A stretch of 64,000 nucleotides of DNA from Actinobacteria bacterium 69-20 (GTDB lineage Bacteria; Actinomycetota; Actinomycetes; Mycobacteriales; Nakamurellaceae), in contig MKSW01000033.1 of NCBI GenBank assembly GCA_001897425.1, forward strand, positions 525,776-589,775, read 5' to 3'. This document shows positions 1 through 8,210 of this stretch, one piece after another. Under the pieces are notes generated by a model. That model was given only the letters and a program-made list of their open reading frames with translations, was not told the origin of the DNA and made no database searches. A program made the position numbers and the translations under genes. How positions within the stretch are numbered: the first letter of the stretch is position 1; each line of letters starts with the position of its first letter.

Positions 1-55
1 ACCTCCGCGCGGACCAGATCAGCCTCACGTCCTGACGGGATCGCTTCCGGCGACT

Positions 56-583
56 TCAGATCCGGTCGAATGCTGAGGCGTAGTGGAAGGTACCCGCCGT
101 CATACTCGACCAGACGGTCAACCGGCGGATCTGAAAATGGGGCGCCCACTCGGGATTCGGCGGATCCACGCCGACCGAGGTCGCCAGTTCGAAGCCGAAG
201 CGCCGGTAGTCGCCGGGGTCGCCCAGCAGGCAGACGGCGGGTTCGCCGAGCGCACCCGCGGCGCCGAGCGCGGCGTGCATGAGCGCGGAGCCGACGCCAC
301 GGCGCTGGTGCCCGACCAGCACGCCCAGCGGACCCAGGCCGAGCGAGACCTGCTCACCGATGTGGGCGCGGCTGCACGCGACGTGCCCGACGATCGTCCC
401 GTTGACGACGGCGACCAGAGACAGCTCGGGAAGGAGGTCACCGTCGCCGCGCAGCCAATCGACCAGGTGCGCCTCCGGTGCGACGTCGACCCCGGGGCGA
501 GCGAACGCCGCGGCGTGCACGGCGAAGATCGCCGCCCGGTCCCCGGGCAACTCGCGGCGCACGATCACGCGAACAGCATCCAC
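56..583 (-). CDS. GNAT-family N-acetyltransferase
   Basis: This 175-residue protein has the layout of a COG3153-type GNAT acetyltransferase, which would move an acetyl group from acetyl-CoA to an unknown small molecule or protein. The acetyl-CoA loop is visible as HQRRGVGSALM at about residue 93, followed by a helix and then GDPGDYRRFGF, the usual beta-5 to alpha-4 segment. Its length is normal for the family. The gene lies directly downstream of a FitA-like antitoxin on the same strand, where a PIN toxin would be expected, so it probably moved into a decayed toxin-antitoxin locus. The substrate cannot be told from sequence. Confidence 0.85.
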   Translation of the reverse strand: MDAVRVIVRRELPGDRAAIFAVHAAAFARPGVDVAPEAHLVDWLRGDGDLLPELSLVAVVNGTIVGHVACSRAHIGEQVSLGLGPLGVLVGHQRRGVGSALMHAALGAAGALGEPAVCLLGDPGDYRRFGFELATSVGVDPPNPEWAPHFQIRRLTVWSSMTAGTFHYASAFDRI

Positions 584-663
584 CGCCCAGGCGGGCCGAA
601 CAAGCCGGACGACAAAGCCGGCGGGACCGCACGCGACGACACGACGTTGGTGCCCAAGAGGTT
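565..663 (-). pseudogene. Remnant of a FitB/VapC-type PIN toxin (N-terminus only)
   Basis: Directly after the stop of the FitA-like antitoxin, the same frame reads NLLGTNVVS, which resembles the LLDTNVVS opening of FitB/VapC PIN ribonucleases with the first catalytic Asp replaced by Gly. The similarity is lost within about 15 codons, and the frame stops inside the acetyltransferase gene. I read this as the vestige of the partner toxin. The match is short, so chance resemblance is possible, but its position is exactly where the toxin start is expected. Confidence 0.45.
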
Positions 664-891
664 TTACAGCTCCGCGGTTCGCGCGGTCAGGCCGAGACGC
701 GCGGGCTCGAACTGGATGTCGAAGCCCTCGTCCACGCTCAGCAGATCGATGATGGTCACCGGCTCACGTTCGAGAAAGCTGACGATCACCGCGCGCGCCT
801 CCGCTTCGACCGATCGATGACGCCGCTCGGCTCGCGCGCGAAGCGCGGCCTTGGTCCCGGCGGGAAGGTTGCGGATCAGAATTTGCTCCAG
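664..891 (-). CDS. FitA-like ribbon-helix-helix antitoxin, probable CTG start
   Basis: The 75-residue product reads EQILIRNLPAGTKAALRARA near its start, the typical beta-strand plus helix of FitA/VapB-type Arc-MetJ antitoxins, then RSVEAEARAVI and a toxin-binding tail. FitA proteins bind operator DNA and neutralise a PIN-domain RNase. No ATG, GTG or TTG is available in frame between the upstream stop and the conserved start. A CTG at 889-891 lies four to seven bases after a very strong Shine-Dalgarno sequence (GGAGGAGGT, 895-903) and gives the family's normal N-terminus, so I chose it. The toxin that should follow is reduced to a remnant, which makes this an orphan antitoxin. Confidence 0.65.
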   Translation of the reverse strand: MEQILIRNLPAGTKAALRARAERRHRSVEAEARAVIVSFLEREPVTIIDLLSVDEGFDIQFEPARLGLTARTAEL

Positions 892-911
892 GTGACCTCC
901 TCCGATGTCGC

Positions 912-1127
912 ATTAGTGAGATTACGCGTCTGGAGGTCGAGATCCGCTCAGTCGGACTGAACCCTGATGCGAGGGCGCTTGCTGAGTGTCGAGCCATCGC
1001 GATCGCTCCGATGGTGGTCGACCGTGGCCATCGACTGTGGGACGACCTGCGTGGGCTCGAACGCACCCACGAGGTGACGGCGGAGGTGGCCGAGAGCGGC
1101 ACGATCCACGTCACCTTCACGCGATAG
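912..1127 (+). pseudogene. Protein-like fragment of unknown family, no clear start
   Basis: This frame ends at a TAG (1125-1127) and reads like real protein, for example RLEVEIRSVGLNPDARALAE followed by a segment ending SGTIHVTFTR. It is open from 783, but the only standard start codons in frame (ATG and GTG) are internal, inside the conserved-looking part, and no ribosome-binding site is seen. It overlaps the control region of the divergent antitoxin. It is probably the 3' end of a gene truncated by the events that broke the neighbouring toxin-antitoxin locus. I do not recognise the family. Confidence 0.3.
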
Positions 1128-1211
1128 GACACGTGCATGACGACCGCCCGCCGCCTCGCCCGGGCCGGGAGTGGAGCGTCCGCTCAAGGATCGGCTACCG
1201 GAATGCTGCGA

Positions 1212-2099
1212 TCATCGTCCGTGTAGTTCGAGGTCGAGGTGTTCTTGCCAGGCCCGTAGGGACGGGGAGATGGTGCGGTTGCGTACTCGGATCATTCCGA
1301 TCGGCGGGTGCTTCGGTGCGGCCTTGAGACGGCGGATGCCGATGGGTGGGCCATCGGCGGTGGCGGCTGATCGCGCCAGGATCGCAACGCCGAGGCCTGC
1401 GGCAACCAGCCCGCGAATTCCGATCGGGTCCGGGGCTTCGAACTGGATGCGCGGGGTGAATCCCTCGGCGGCCGCTGCGCGGGTCAGGATCGCGTTCAGG
1501 CCGCTTCCGGCGGGCAAGCAGACGAATGGCTCGTCACGGTGTGCGACCAGCGTATCGGCGTTGGCCATGGTCGACACCTGGTCCGGCGGAGTGATCAGGA
1601 CGAGCGTTTCGTCGACGAGGCGGCGCGCCGAGTACCGGTCGGCGAGATCGTCGTGGATGGGTCCGAGGACGATGTCGACCTCGCCGGCGTCGAGCACATG
1701 CAGCAGTTCGGCGATCAAGCCGGTGCGCACGGTGACGGCGAGTTCGGGATAACGGCGGTGGAACCCGGCGAGGGCTGCCGGCAGGTCCAGCGAACCGAGC
1801 ACCGGCGTCACTCCGATCCGCAGCTGTCCACGCAGCACCGCGTCAAGCCGGTCGAGGTCAGCGCGAGCACGGTCGAGTTCGGCGAGTACCGCACGGACCC
1901 GGGTGAGCAGCAGTTCCCCGGCGTGGGTCAGTGTGACGCGGCGGGTGGTGCGCTCGAACAGCTTGGTCCCCAGCTCGCGTTCGAGGTTGCGAATCTGCGC
2001 GGATACGGCGGGTTGGGCGATGCGTAGTCGGTCGGCCGCGGGGGTGAACCCGCCACAGCGGGCGACGGCCTCGAAGTAGATCAGCTGCCGAAGCTCCAT
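1212..2099 (-). CDS. LysR-family transcriptional regulator
   Basis: This is a 295-residue LysR regulator. The N-terminal winged helix-turn-helix is seen as AADRLRIAQPAVSAQIRNLE, followed by the ELGTKLFERTTRRVTLTHAG wing and then a substrate-binding-like effector domain. I start it at MELRQLIYF; five extra codons upstream are possible but unlike the family. It is divergently transcribed from an aldo-keto reductase gene 79 bp away, the classic arrangement for a LysR protein controlling its neighbour. The inducer is unknown. Confidence 0.9.
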   Translation of the reverse strand: MELRQLIYFEAVARCGGFTPAADRLRIAQPAVSAQIRNLERELGTKLFERTTRRVTLTHAGELLLTRVRAVLAELDRARADLDRLDAVLRGQLRIGVTPVLGSLDLPAALAGFHRRYPELAVTVRTGLIAELLHVLDAGEVDIVLGPIHDDLADRYSARRLVDETLVLITPPDQVSTMANADTLVAHRDEPFVCLPAGSGLNAILTRAAAAEGFTPRIQFEAPDPIGIRGLVAAGLGVAILARSAATADGPPIGIRRLKAAPKHPPIGMIRVRNRTISPSLRAWQEHLDLELHGR

Positions 2100-2178
2100 C
2101 GATTCATCGTGCAACGTTCTAGATGTCAGCGCAAAGCGGTCTTGGACTTATCGGTTGGTGGGCACGCACAGTGGACCC
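2100..2178. promoter_or_regulatory. Divergent control region between LysR and aldo-keto reductase genes
   Basis: This 79-bp gap separates two divergent starts and must hold both promoters and any LysR-binding T-N11-A site. I could not single out a convincing operator by eye. The assignment rests on arrangement alone. Confidence 0.4.
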
Positions 2179-3156
2179 ATGGAGCAACGCCACCTCGGAA
2201 CCCTGACCACCTCGGCCCTCGGGCTGGGTTGCATGGGTCTGTCCCAGGGCTACGGCCCGCCCGATGACAAGCAATCCATTCGGGTCATCCATCAAGCTCT
2301 CGATGCCGGCATGACGATGCTGGACACGGCGATGAGCTATGGCCGTGGCCACAACGAACACCTCGTCGGCCGGGCGATCGCCGGTCGCCGTGACCAGGCC
2401 ACGCTAGCCACCAAGTTCGGCATCGTGCGCCACGCCGACGGCGTACAGGTCGACGCCCGACCCGAGCGGGTGCGCTCAGACTGCGACGCCTCGCTGGCCC
2501 GCCTCGGCACCGACGTCATCGACCTGTACTACCTGCACCGCGCCGACCCGCAGGTGCCGATCGGCGAAACCGTCGCCGCGATGGCCGAGCTCGTCGAAGC
2601 CGGAAAAGTACGCCACCTCGGTCTGTCCGAAGTCACCGTCGACCAGCTTCAGCAGGCCGTAGCCGTCCACCCGATCACCGCGGTGCAGATCGAATGGTCG
2701 CTGTTGTGGCGCGAACCCGAAACCGACCTGGTGCCCATCGCCCGCCACCACGGGGTCGGCATCGTCGCCTACAGCCCGCTCGGCCGCGGTTTGCTCACGG
2801 CCACCCTGACCGAGGCAGACATCGCCGCCAGCGATTTCCGCCGCAGCGACGCCCGCTTCCACGGCGTCGACCTCGCCGCCAACCAGCGTCAGGTCGCCGC
2901 GCTGACCCAACAGGCAGAGGCACGCAGTATCACGCCCGGACAGCTGGCGCTGGCCTGGCTACTCGCACAAGGATCCGACGTCGTGCCCATTCCCGGTACA
3001 CGCAACCCAGATCGGATCAGCGAGAACGCGGCAGCCGCGGACCTGACACTGACCGCCGCCGAACTCGCCGAACTCGAGCGCGCCATGCCCCGCTCGGCCT
3101 GGTCAGGACAACGGACCTCCTTCGCCGTCCCGGTGACCACCAGGAAAACCGCATGA
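2179..3156 (+). CDS. Aldo-keto reductase
   Basis: This 325-residue (beta/alpha)8-barrel NADPH-dependent oxidoreductase would reduce aldehydes or ketones in the cytoplasm. All four catalytic residues are visible: Asp49 (MLDTA), Tyr54 (SYGRGHNE), Lys79 (ATKFG) and His120 (LYYLHRAD). The C-terminal cofactor segment VPIPGTRNPDRI is also present. It resembles the AKR13-like bacterial group. I start at MEQRHLG; eight upstream codons are in frame but not family-like. Its likely regulator is the divergent LysR gene. The physiological substrate is unknown. Confidence 0.9.
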   Translation: MEQRHLGTLTTSALGLGCMGLSQGYGPPDDKQSIRVIHQALDAGMTMLDTAMSYGRGHNEHLVGRAIAGRRDQATLATKFGIVRHADGVQVDARPERVRSDCDASLARLGTDVIDLYYLHRADPQVPIGETVAAMAELVEAGKVRHLGLSEVTVDQLQQAVAVHPITAVQIEWSLLWREPETDLVPIARHHGVGIVAYSPLGRGLLTATLTEADIAASDFRRSDARFHGVDLAANQRQVAALTQQAEARSITPGQLALAWLLAQGSDVVPIPGTRNPDRISENAAAADLTLTAAELAELERAMPRSAWSGQRTSFAVPVTTRKTA

Positions 3157-3202
3157 GCGGCCGTCGCCGGAGTCCGACCGAAACCGTGCAGATCGAGGTC
3201 CC

Positions 3203-3274
3203 CCCGAAGCAGCCGACAACGCCTGGAACGCCCTCACCCGCTTCCTTGCCCAACGCGGCCCGGCCCACCCATGA
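3203..3274 (+). pseudogene. Possible C-terminal remnant of a dienelactone-hydrolase-like gene
   Basis: One frame in the 351-bp gap after the reductase gene reads EAADNAWNALTRFLAQRG and then stops. This resembles the last helix of dienelactone-hydrolase-type alpha/beta hydrolases. No upstream part is present. The rest of the gap (3275-3507) shows nothing I can identify. Confidence 0.3.
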
Positions 3275-3507
3275 CGATCGTGTGCCGTAGCGGAACGTCA
3301 TGCGGCACAGCCTGCGACAGCTGAGCAGGCCATCCTCGCAGCGTGGCGCCACGGCGCCGATCGGCGCGGTTCGCGCATGACGTCGAGCACAAGGCCATGC
3401 AACTTCAGTGAGATCTCGATACCCCGGGCGGTGGGTCGGCGGGACGGTCTTGCGTTGGTGTGCCCGCCGCCGAAGCCGGGACAGCCGGCCGCGGCGAGGC
3501 ACGCGGC

Positions 3508-4392
3508 CTATCCGAACGCAGCGATGTCGATCTTCTTCATCTGCATGAGCTTCGGGTAGGCGCCCGGCTTGGCCATCAGGTCTCCCAGCGCGGCGGGCAC
3601 GATCTGCCAGGAGACGCCGTATCGGTCGACCAGCCAGCCGCACTGCTCGGCGGCGGGCACCGCGGAGAGCGCGTCCCAGAGCCGGTCGATCTCGCCCTGG
3701 TCGGCGCAGCGAACCATGAAGGACACGCCGGGGTTGAACGTGAAGTCGTGGCCGGCGGAGTCCATCGCGGAAAACCACTGCCCGGCCAACTGGAAGTCGG
3801 CGAACATGACTTCACCCGCGACGGGCCCGGCCGTGTCCGGCTGGTGAACCATGGTGCCCACCGCGCCGTTGAAAAGCGACGTGTATCTGTCGATCGCCTC
3901 GGCCGCGCGGCCCTGGTTGGTCTGGCCGAACAGCAGCGATGGCGTGATGAAGGGCCGCCGATCCCCGGCCGGGTCGGTGAGCATCAGCTGCCACGAGACG
4001 CCGTACCGGTCGGCGATCCAGCCGTAGTGCGGGCTGAACGGATATGACGCGAGCGGCATCAACGCGGTACCCCCGTCGGACAGCGCCGCCCACAGGCGAT
4101 CCAGGTGCTGCTTCGCGTCCGGGTCGACGGACGGGTCGAAGTTCAGCAGGAACGAGATCGACGGATTGACCTGGAACTCCGGTCCCGCATTGATGCCGGT
4201 GAACTCGTAGCCGGCCAGCTCGAACTGCACGACCAGCGGTTGGCCGGCCATCTCCGCCTGAAAATCGGGCAGGCCTTCGGTCGGGTAACGCTGAATGTCG
4301 ATGATCCGCCCGGAGGGGAAGACCGAGGTGTAGAACTCGGCGGCCTGCTGTGCGGTGTGGTCGAACCAGATGCACGGCACGATGGATTGCAT
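3508..4392 (-). CDS. PhnB-like VOC protein with two tandem domains
   Basis: The 294-residue protein contains two vicinal-oxygen-chelate modules of the PhnB / 3-demethylubiquinone-methyltransferase-like type. The first begins IVPCIWFDHTAQQAAEFYTS and the second starts near residue 150 (PSLLFGQTNQGRAAEAIDRY). Both end with the same signature, DRYGVSWQ. These are small cytoplasmic proteins of mostly unknown function. It is followed on the same strand by a single-domain relative, suggesting local duplication within the family. Confidence 0.85.
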   Translation of the reverse strand: MQSIVPCIWFDHTAQQAAEFYTSVFPSGRIIDIQRYPTEGLPDFQAEMAGQPLVVQFELAGYEFTGINAGPEFQVNPSISFLLNFDPSVDPDAKQHLDRLWAALSDGGTALMPLASYPFSPHYGWIADRYGVSWQLMLTDPAGDRRPFITPSLLFGQTNQGRAAEAIDRYTSLFNGAVGTMVHQPDTAGPVAGEVMFADFQLAGQWFSAMDSAGHDFTFNPGVSFMVRCADQGEIDRLWDALSAVPAAEQCGWLVDRYGVSWQIVPAALGDLMAKPGAYPKLMQMKKIDIAAFG

Positions 4393-4475
4393 GGCGGTTT
4401 TCCTTACGGTCGGGCCGGACTGCCGGCTGCCGCAGCCGATGTGCGCGCGATGCTATCGCGTACGGCGGGCACCGG

Positions 4476-4892
4476 TCATGCGGCGGCGATGTTGACCAAC
4501 CAGTTGATGCCGAACTTGTCGACGCACATGCCGAACGTGTCGCCCCACTGCGCCACGTCCAGTGGCATCGTGACCTGGCCGCCGTCGCACAGCGCCGTCC
4601 AGTAGCGGCGCAGCGTCTCCCCGTCTGCGGCGGCACCTGTCAACGACACCGAAAACCCTTGAGCCGGAGCGAAATCCATCCTGTTCGGGACGTCCGCGGC
4701 CATGATCCGCACGCCGGTCTCGCCGACCAGCGCGGCGTGCATCACCTTGCCCTCCTCGGCCGGGTCGTCGGTGGCGTGGAAGTCGCCGAACGTGCTGACG
4801 GTCAGCTCCCCGCCGAAGATCGAGTGGTAGAACTCCATCGCGGCTCGGGCGGTGTCGCGAAAGTTGAGGTACGGGTTCAGTTCGATAGCCAT
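4476..4892 (-). CDS. PhnB-like VOC protein, single domain
   Basis: This 138-residue single VOC domain begins MAIELNPYLNFRDTARAAME and contains the family motif FYHSIFGGEL and the closing KFGINWLVN. I start at the ATG at 4890-4892 because a longer upstream reading has no family similarity and would overlap the divergent membrane-protein gene. Related to the two-domain gene 83 bp downstream. Function is unknown beyond the fold. Confidence 0.85.
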   Translation of the reverse strand: MAIELNPYLNFRDTARAAMEFYHSIFGGELTVSTFGDFHATDDPAEEGKVMHAALVGETGVRIMAADVPNRMDFAPAQGFSVSLTGAAADGETLRRYWTALCDGGQVTMPLDVAQWGDTFGMCVDKFGINWLVNIAAA

Positions 4893-4980
4893 GGCGACCC
4901 CCATCGACGGTGAGACTCCATTGTGACGCGTCGTCACCACCGATGAAAGGCCCTCCGCCGACAAGTCGAAGGAGAGTGCG

Positions 4981-5502
4981 ATGTCAGATTCAGATGCCGG
5001 TGCGGTGACGCCGGCCGACCGGGTGCGCCCGGATGGTGACGCCGGCGGCACCGAAGCTCCCGCCGATCAGCACGGCGAGAGTGCGAAGTCGGTGGTCGAC
5101 AAGCTCCTCGGTCGGTTGCCGGCGCTGCTCAGCAGCAAGGCGGTGATCTTCTTCGGGATCTTCCTGTTCTTCTACCTGTTCGTGTTCGCCGGAATCGCGA
5201 CGCTGCTGGGTCACCCCTCCGCCGTGTCGTCCAACGTCCAGTTGATCCTCGGCAACTACACGAACGTGTCCTCGTCGGTCGGTGCGGGCATCGCCGCCGG
5301 CACCGGGGTCGCCCTGGTGAGACGGCAGCGCCGCACCCACGCGATGGCCACGGCCGCCCATCGTGCCGCCGAGGAGGCGCGCGCCTTCGCCGTCGAGACC
5401 CATCGCCTGCTGCACCTCGCACATCCCACCGAGGCCGCGCAGCTCGGCCAGGTCGGCGGGCAGCTCGGCGGACAACCCGGCAGCACGCCGCCCGCACCAT
5501 AG
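4981..5502 (+). CDS. Small membrane protein of unknown function
   Basis: The 173-residue product has a charged, Asp/Gly/Ala-rich N-terminus, then two hydrophobic segments at about residues 54-78 and 92-111, and a cytoplasmic tail with an alanine-rich helix and a Gly/Gln-rich end. A good Shine-Dalgarno (AAGGAGAG) precedes the ATG. I do not recognise a family. It stands alone between oppositely oriented genes, so it is probably monocistronic. Confidence 0.7.
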   Translation: MSDSDAGAVTPADRVRPDGDAGGTEAPADQHGESAKSVVDKLLGRLPALLSSKAVIFFGIFLFFYLFVFAGIATLLGHPSAVSSNVQLILGNYTNVSSSVGAGIAAGTGVALVRRQRRTHAMATAAHRAAEEARAFAVETHRLLHLAHPTEAAQLGQVGGQLGGQPGSTPPAP

Positions 5503-5554
5503 GCCGCCGCGGGCGATGCCCATCGGCCGTCATCGCGGTCGACGGTCGCCGTGC

Positions 5555-6208
5555 TCAGCGCACCGGCTCGACCCCCGAAACCTCAACCCGCGCAATCACA
5601 TTGGCGTGCTCGATGATCGGGTCGCCGTGGTAGGAGCCGAGCACCGTCACCGCCGCGGCGTCCATGGCGATGAGCGCGCCGGCCGACACCGGCAGGTTCA
5701 CCCAGCGCACCGTCAGCGCGCGCGAGATGTGGCCGTGCGCCACCAGCGCCACGTCGCCGCGGCCGGCCAGCGACCGCGCCATGTCCAGCACGCGGTCGGC
5801 GCGCCGTGCGACCTGCTCCGGGGATTCCCCGCCCGGGCAGCCGTCGGTGAAGAGGTCCCATGCGGGCCGCTCGCCGCGGATCTGCGCCGTGGTCAAGCCC
5901 TCGTAGCGGCCGTAGTCCCACTCGACAAGATCGTTGATGACGGCCGGCGCCGCTCCGAGCCCGGCCAGCTCAGCGGTGCGGCGCGCGCGTCGGCGTGGGC
6001 TCACCAGAACGGACCGAGGACCCAGCCCGAGCCCGGCCAGGATCGCGGGGATGCCGCGCGCCTGGCGCTCCCCGACCGCCGTGAGATCGACGTCGGTGAC
6101 GGAGGTGTGCCGCCCGGACACCGACCATTCGGTCTCGCCGTGCCGGATCAGCGCGATCCGCCCCGCCGGCACGGGTCGGCCGATCCGGTCGTCCGTCCCA
6201 TCCGACAA
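5555..6208 (-). CDS. Histidine phosphatase family protein (phosphoglycerate-mutase-like), TTG start
   Basis: The 217-residue protein carries the phosphohistidine motif RHGETEWS at residues 22-29 and a second catalytic histidine in LVAHGHISRAL, so it should be an active branch-1 histidine phosphatase. I start at TTG 6206-6208 because a GGAGGT lies five bases upstream and the N-terminus then has family-typical length; a longer reading from 6313 adds Arg/Gly-rich sequence with no homology. The substrate (sugar phosphate or similar) is not evident. Confidence 0.85.
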   Translation of the reverse strand: MSDGTDDRIGRPVPAGRIALIRHGETEWSVSGRHTSVTDVDLTAVGERQARGIPAILAGLGLGPRSVLVSPRRRARRTAELAGLGAAPAVINDLVEWDYGRYEGLTTAQIRGERPAWDLFTDGCPGGESPEQVARRADRVLDMARSLAGRGDVALVAHGHISRALTVRWVNLPVSAGALIAMDAAAVTVLGSYHGDPIIEHANVIARVEVSGVEPVR

Positions 6209-6226
6209 GGCCGACCTCCCTCGCCC

Positions 6227-6250
6227 CGGTGCCCGCTGAAGCCCGCGCGA
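6227..6250 (+). repeat. 24-bp direct repeat, copy 1
   Basis: CGGTGCCCGCTGAAGCCCGC (first 20 bases) matches 6683-6706 at 22 of 24 positions. The pair brackets the truncated DUF5615 toxin. Confidence 0.6.
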
Positions 6251-6342
6251 CACACGCCCGCGACCACGCCATCCCGCCGCCGAATAGCGTAGGCCCGCAT
6301 CGTCGAACCACACGCATTCACCCGCGCAGCGCGACGGAACCG

Positions 6343-6588
6343 GACGCCCCGGTACTGACGCACGCGACCGCCGAGGGCCGCGCCGTGGTGACCCGGAACA
6401 TCAAGGACTTCATCAACCTGGATTCGCAATACCGGGCCAACAACTCGACCCACGCGGGGCTTGTCCTCGTGCCGACCAAGACGTTTCCCGAAGACCGCTA
6501 TTCTCTCGCAGCGTTGGTTCGCGCGCTCGACAAACTGCTCACCCAGGGCGGTCTCGATTCCGGCGCGGTGGTGTTCCTGCAACGATGA
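6343..6588 (+). pseudogene. C-terminal fragment of a DUF5615 PIN-like toxin
   Basis: The reading frame contains LTHATAEGRAVVTRNIKDF followed by HAGLVLVP, matching the second half of DUF5615 PIN-like proteins, in which the conserved Asp-containing segment lies at 'VVTRNIKDF'. The family's N-terminal third (the LLDENL-type opening with the first acidic residue) is absent. The 38 codons before residue 39 of the open frame are unrelated Pro/Arg-rich sequence. No antitoxin gene precedes it. I read it as a dead toxin fragment, bracketed by a 24-bp direct repeat. Confidence 0.6.
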
Positions 6589-6682
6589 CGCCGGACAGGA
6601 CGAGCCCGTGGTGCCCCAGACCAAGCGGACGGTGCAGAACCACCACGCGGGAGAACGTCGTCAACCCTGAAACTTTTCGCCT

Positions 6683-6706
6683 CGGTGCCCGCTGACGCCT
6701 GCGCGA
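6683..6706 (+). repeat. 24-bp direct repeat, copy 2
   Basis: This matches 6227-6250 with two mismatches and lies just upstream of serA. Both copies also give similar first residues (MPAEARAT versus MPADACAT) in adjacent frames, as expected of a duplicated segment. Confidence 0.6.
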
Positions 6707-6816
6707 CCCGTTCAGTATCCACGGCGGGACGGGCGTCTACCCTGGTCACTGCGGACTTCGTTCCGCAGCCCATTCTCAGAAGCCCATCCCCGAAGCACCC
6801 TTGGAAGAAGACCCGC

Positions 6817-8013
6817 GTGCGCGCTCTGCTCCTGGAAAACATTCATCCCGACGCCGTCACCGTGCTCACGGAGGCCGGGCACGAGGTCCGCACCATGGAC
6901 CACGCGCTGCAGGCGGCCGACCTGGCATCCGAACTCAGTGACGTAGAGCTGCTCGGCATCCGCTCGGGAACCACCGTCACCGCCGAGATCCTGGACAGCG
7001 CACCGAATCTCAAGGCGATCGGGGCGTTCTGCATCGGCACCAACCAGATCGACCTCATCGCCGCCGCCGAACGCGGCATCGCGGTGTTCAATGCGCCCTA
7101 CTCGAACACGCGCAGCGTGGTGGAGATCGCGCTCGCCGAGATCATCGCGCTCACCCGGCGGCTCACCGTGCAGAACCACGCGATGCACGAGGGGCGCTGG
7201 GCGAAATCGGCGTCCGGCGCGCACGAGGTTCGCGGCCGGTCTCTCGGCATCGTGGGCTACGGGAACATCGGCTCGCAGCTCTCGGTGCTGGCCGAGTCGC
7301 TCGGCATGACCGTCCACTTCTACGACACCGCCGAGAAGCTCGCCCTGGGCACGGCGAAGAAGTGCCAGACCCTCGACGAACTCCTCGGCCAGTGCGACGT
7401 CGTCACCCTGCACGTCGACGGTCGTCCCGGCAACCACGGCTTCTTCGGGGACCGCGAGTTCGCGCAGATGAAGCCGGGCGCCATCTTCCTGAACCTGTCC
7501 CGCGGGTTCGTCGTCGACCACACCGCGCTGAAGAAGCATATCGAGTCGAAGCATCTGGCCGGGGCGGCGATCGATGTGTTCCCGAAGGAGCCGAAGAAGA
7601 ACGGCGACCCGTTCTTGTCCGAGCTCCGCGGCCTGGACAACGTCATCCTCACCCCGCACGTCGGCGGGTCCACAGAGGAGGCGCAGCAACACATCGGCAA
7701 CTTCGTCGCCGGCAAGCTACGGGACTACGTCGGCCTCGGCCGCACCTCCCTGTCGGTGAACATGCCGCGCCTCGGGCTGGGCAAGACCAAGGACCACACC
7801 CGCATCGTGCACATCCACAGGAACGTGCCCGGCGTGCTGGCGACCATCAACGGGCTGCTGGCCGAGCACGGCGTCAACATCGAGTCGCAGCAGCTGGCCA
7901 CCGCCGGCGATCTCGGCTACGTGGCGACCGACATCATCGGCGCCCCGGCCCCGGAGATCGTCGACAAGCTCGCGTCGATGCCCGAGACGATCCGGCTCAG
8001 CGTCCTCGGCTGA
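6817..8013 (+). CDS. serA: D-3-phosphoglycerate dehydrogenase
   Basis: This 398-residue enzyme should oxidise 3-phosphoglycerate to 3-phosphohydroxypyruvate with NAD, the first step of serine synthesis. The NAD-binding motif GYGNIGSQ lies at about residue 147, the Arg-containing LNLSRG near 225, and the catalytic His in LTPHVGGS near 281. A C-terminal ACT domain (HIHRNVPGVLATINGLLAEH) is the usual serine-feedback site. The short form with one ACT domain resembles the E. coli type rather than the longer mycobacterial enzyme. I chose GTG 6817 because GGAAGAAG lies upstream and an earlier ATG at 6685 would add 44 residues partly encoded by the direct repeat. Confidence 0.88.
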   Translation: MRALLLENIHPDAVTVLTEAGHEVRTMDHALQAADLASELSDVELLGIRSGTTVTAEILDSAPNLKAIGAFCIGTNQIDLIAAAERGIAVFNAPYSNTRSVVEIALAEIIALTRRLTVQNHAMHEGRWAKSASGAHEVRGRSLGIVGYGNIGSQLSVLAESLGMTVHFYDTAEKLALGTAKKCQTLDELLGQCDVVTLHVDGRPGNHGFFGDREFAQMKPGAIFLNLSRGFVVDHTALKKHIESKHLAGAAIDVFPKEPKKNGDPFLSELRGLDNVILTPHVGGSTEEAQQHIGNFVAGKLRDYVGLGRTSLSVNMPRLGLGKTKDHTRIVHIHRNVPGVLATINGLLAEHGVNIESQQLATAGDLGYVATDIIGAPAPEIVDKLASMPETIRLSVLG

Positions 8014-8210
8014 GAGCCGAACGTCCCCGCCGCCGAGCGGTGCGATATATCACCACTTCCGCCGGAATTGTCCGCAATTTCGCACCGTTCGGCGCACCGG
8101 CCCGGCGGCCGGCGGCGGCAATGGTGCGCGTAAATATGTGAATCATGTGTACTCAAAAACGTGTAATGTGTCCATCCGAATCTGTGTATCACGTCCATCG
8201 GTGAGGGCCC
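8014..8210 (+). promoter_or_regulatory. AT-richer leader with an inverted repeat before the DUF4143 ATPase
   Basis: The 197-bp gap is clearly less GC-rich than its surroundings, especially 8130-8200. It contains AATTG-TCCG-CAATT (8066-8079), an operator-like inverted repeat, and just before it a partly symmetrical GGTG...CACC block (about 8040-8055). It is probably the promoter region of the downstream ATPase gene. No terminator with a T-run was seen for serA. Confidence 0.35.

Noticed and set aside
1..35. Short plus-strand frame LRADQISLTS followed by a stop at the window's left edge
   Set aside because: It could be the end of an upstream gene, but ten residues are too few to support it.
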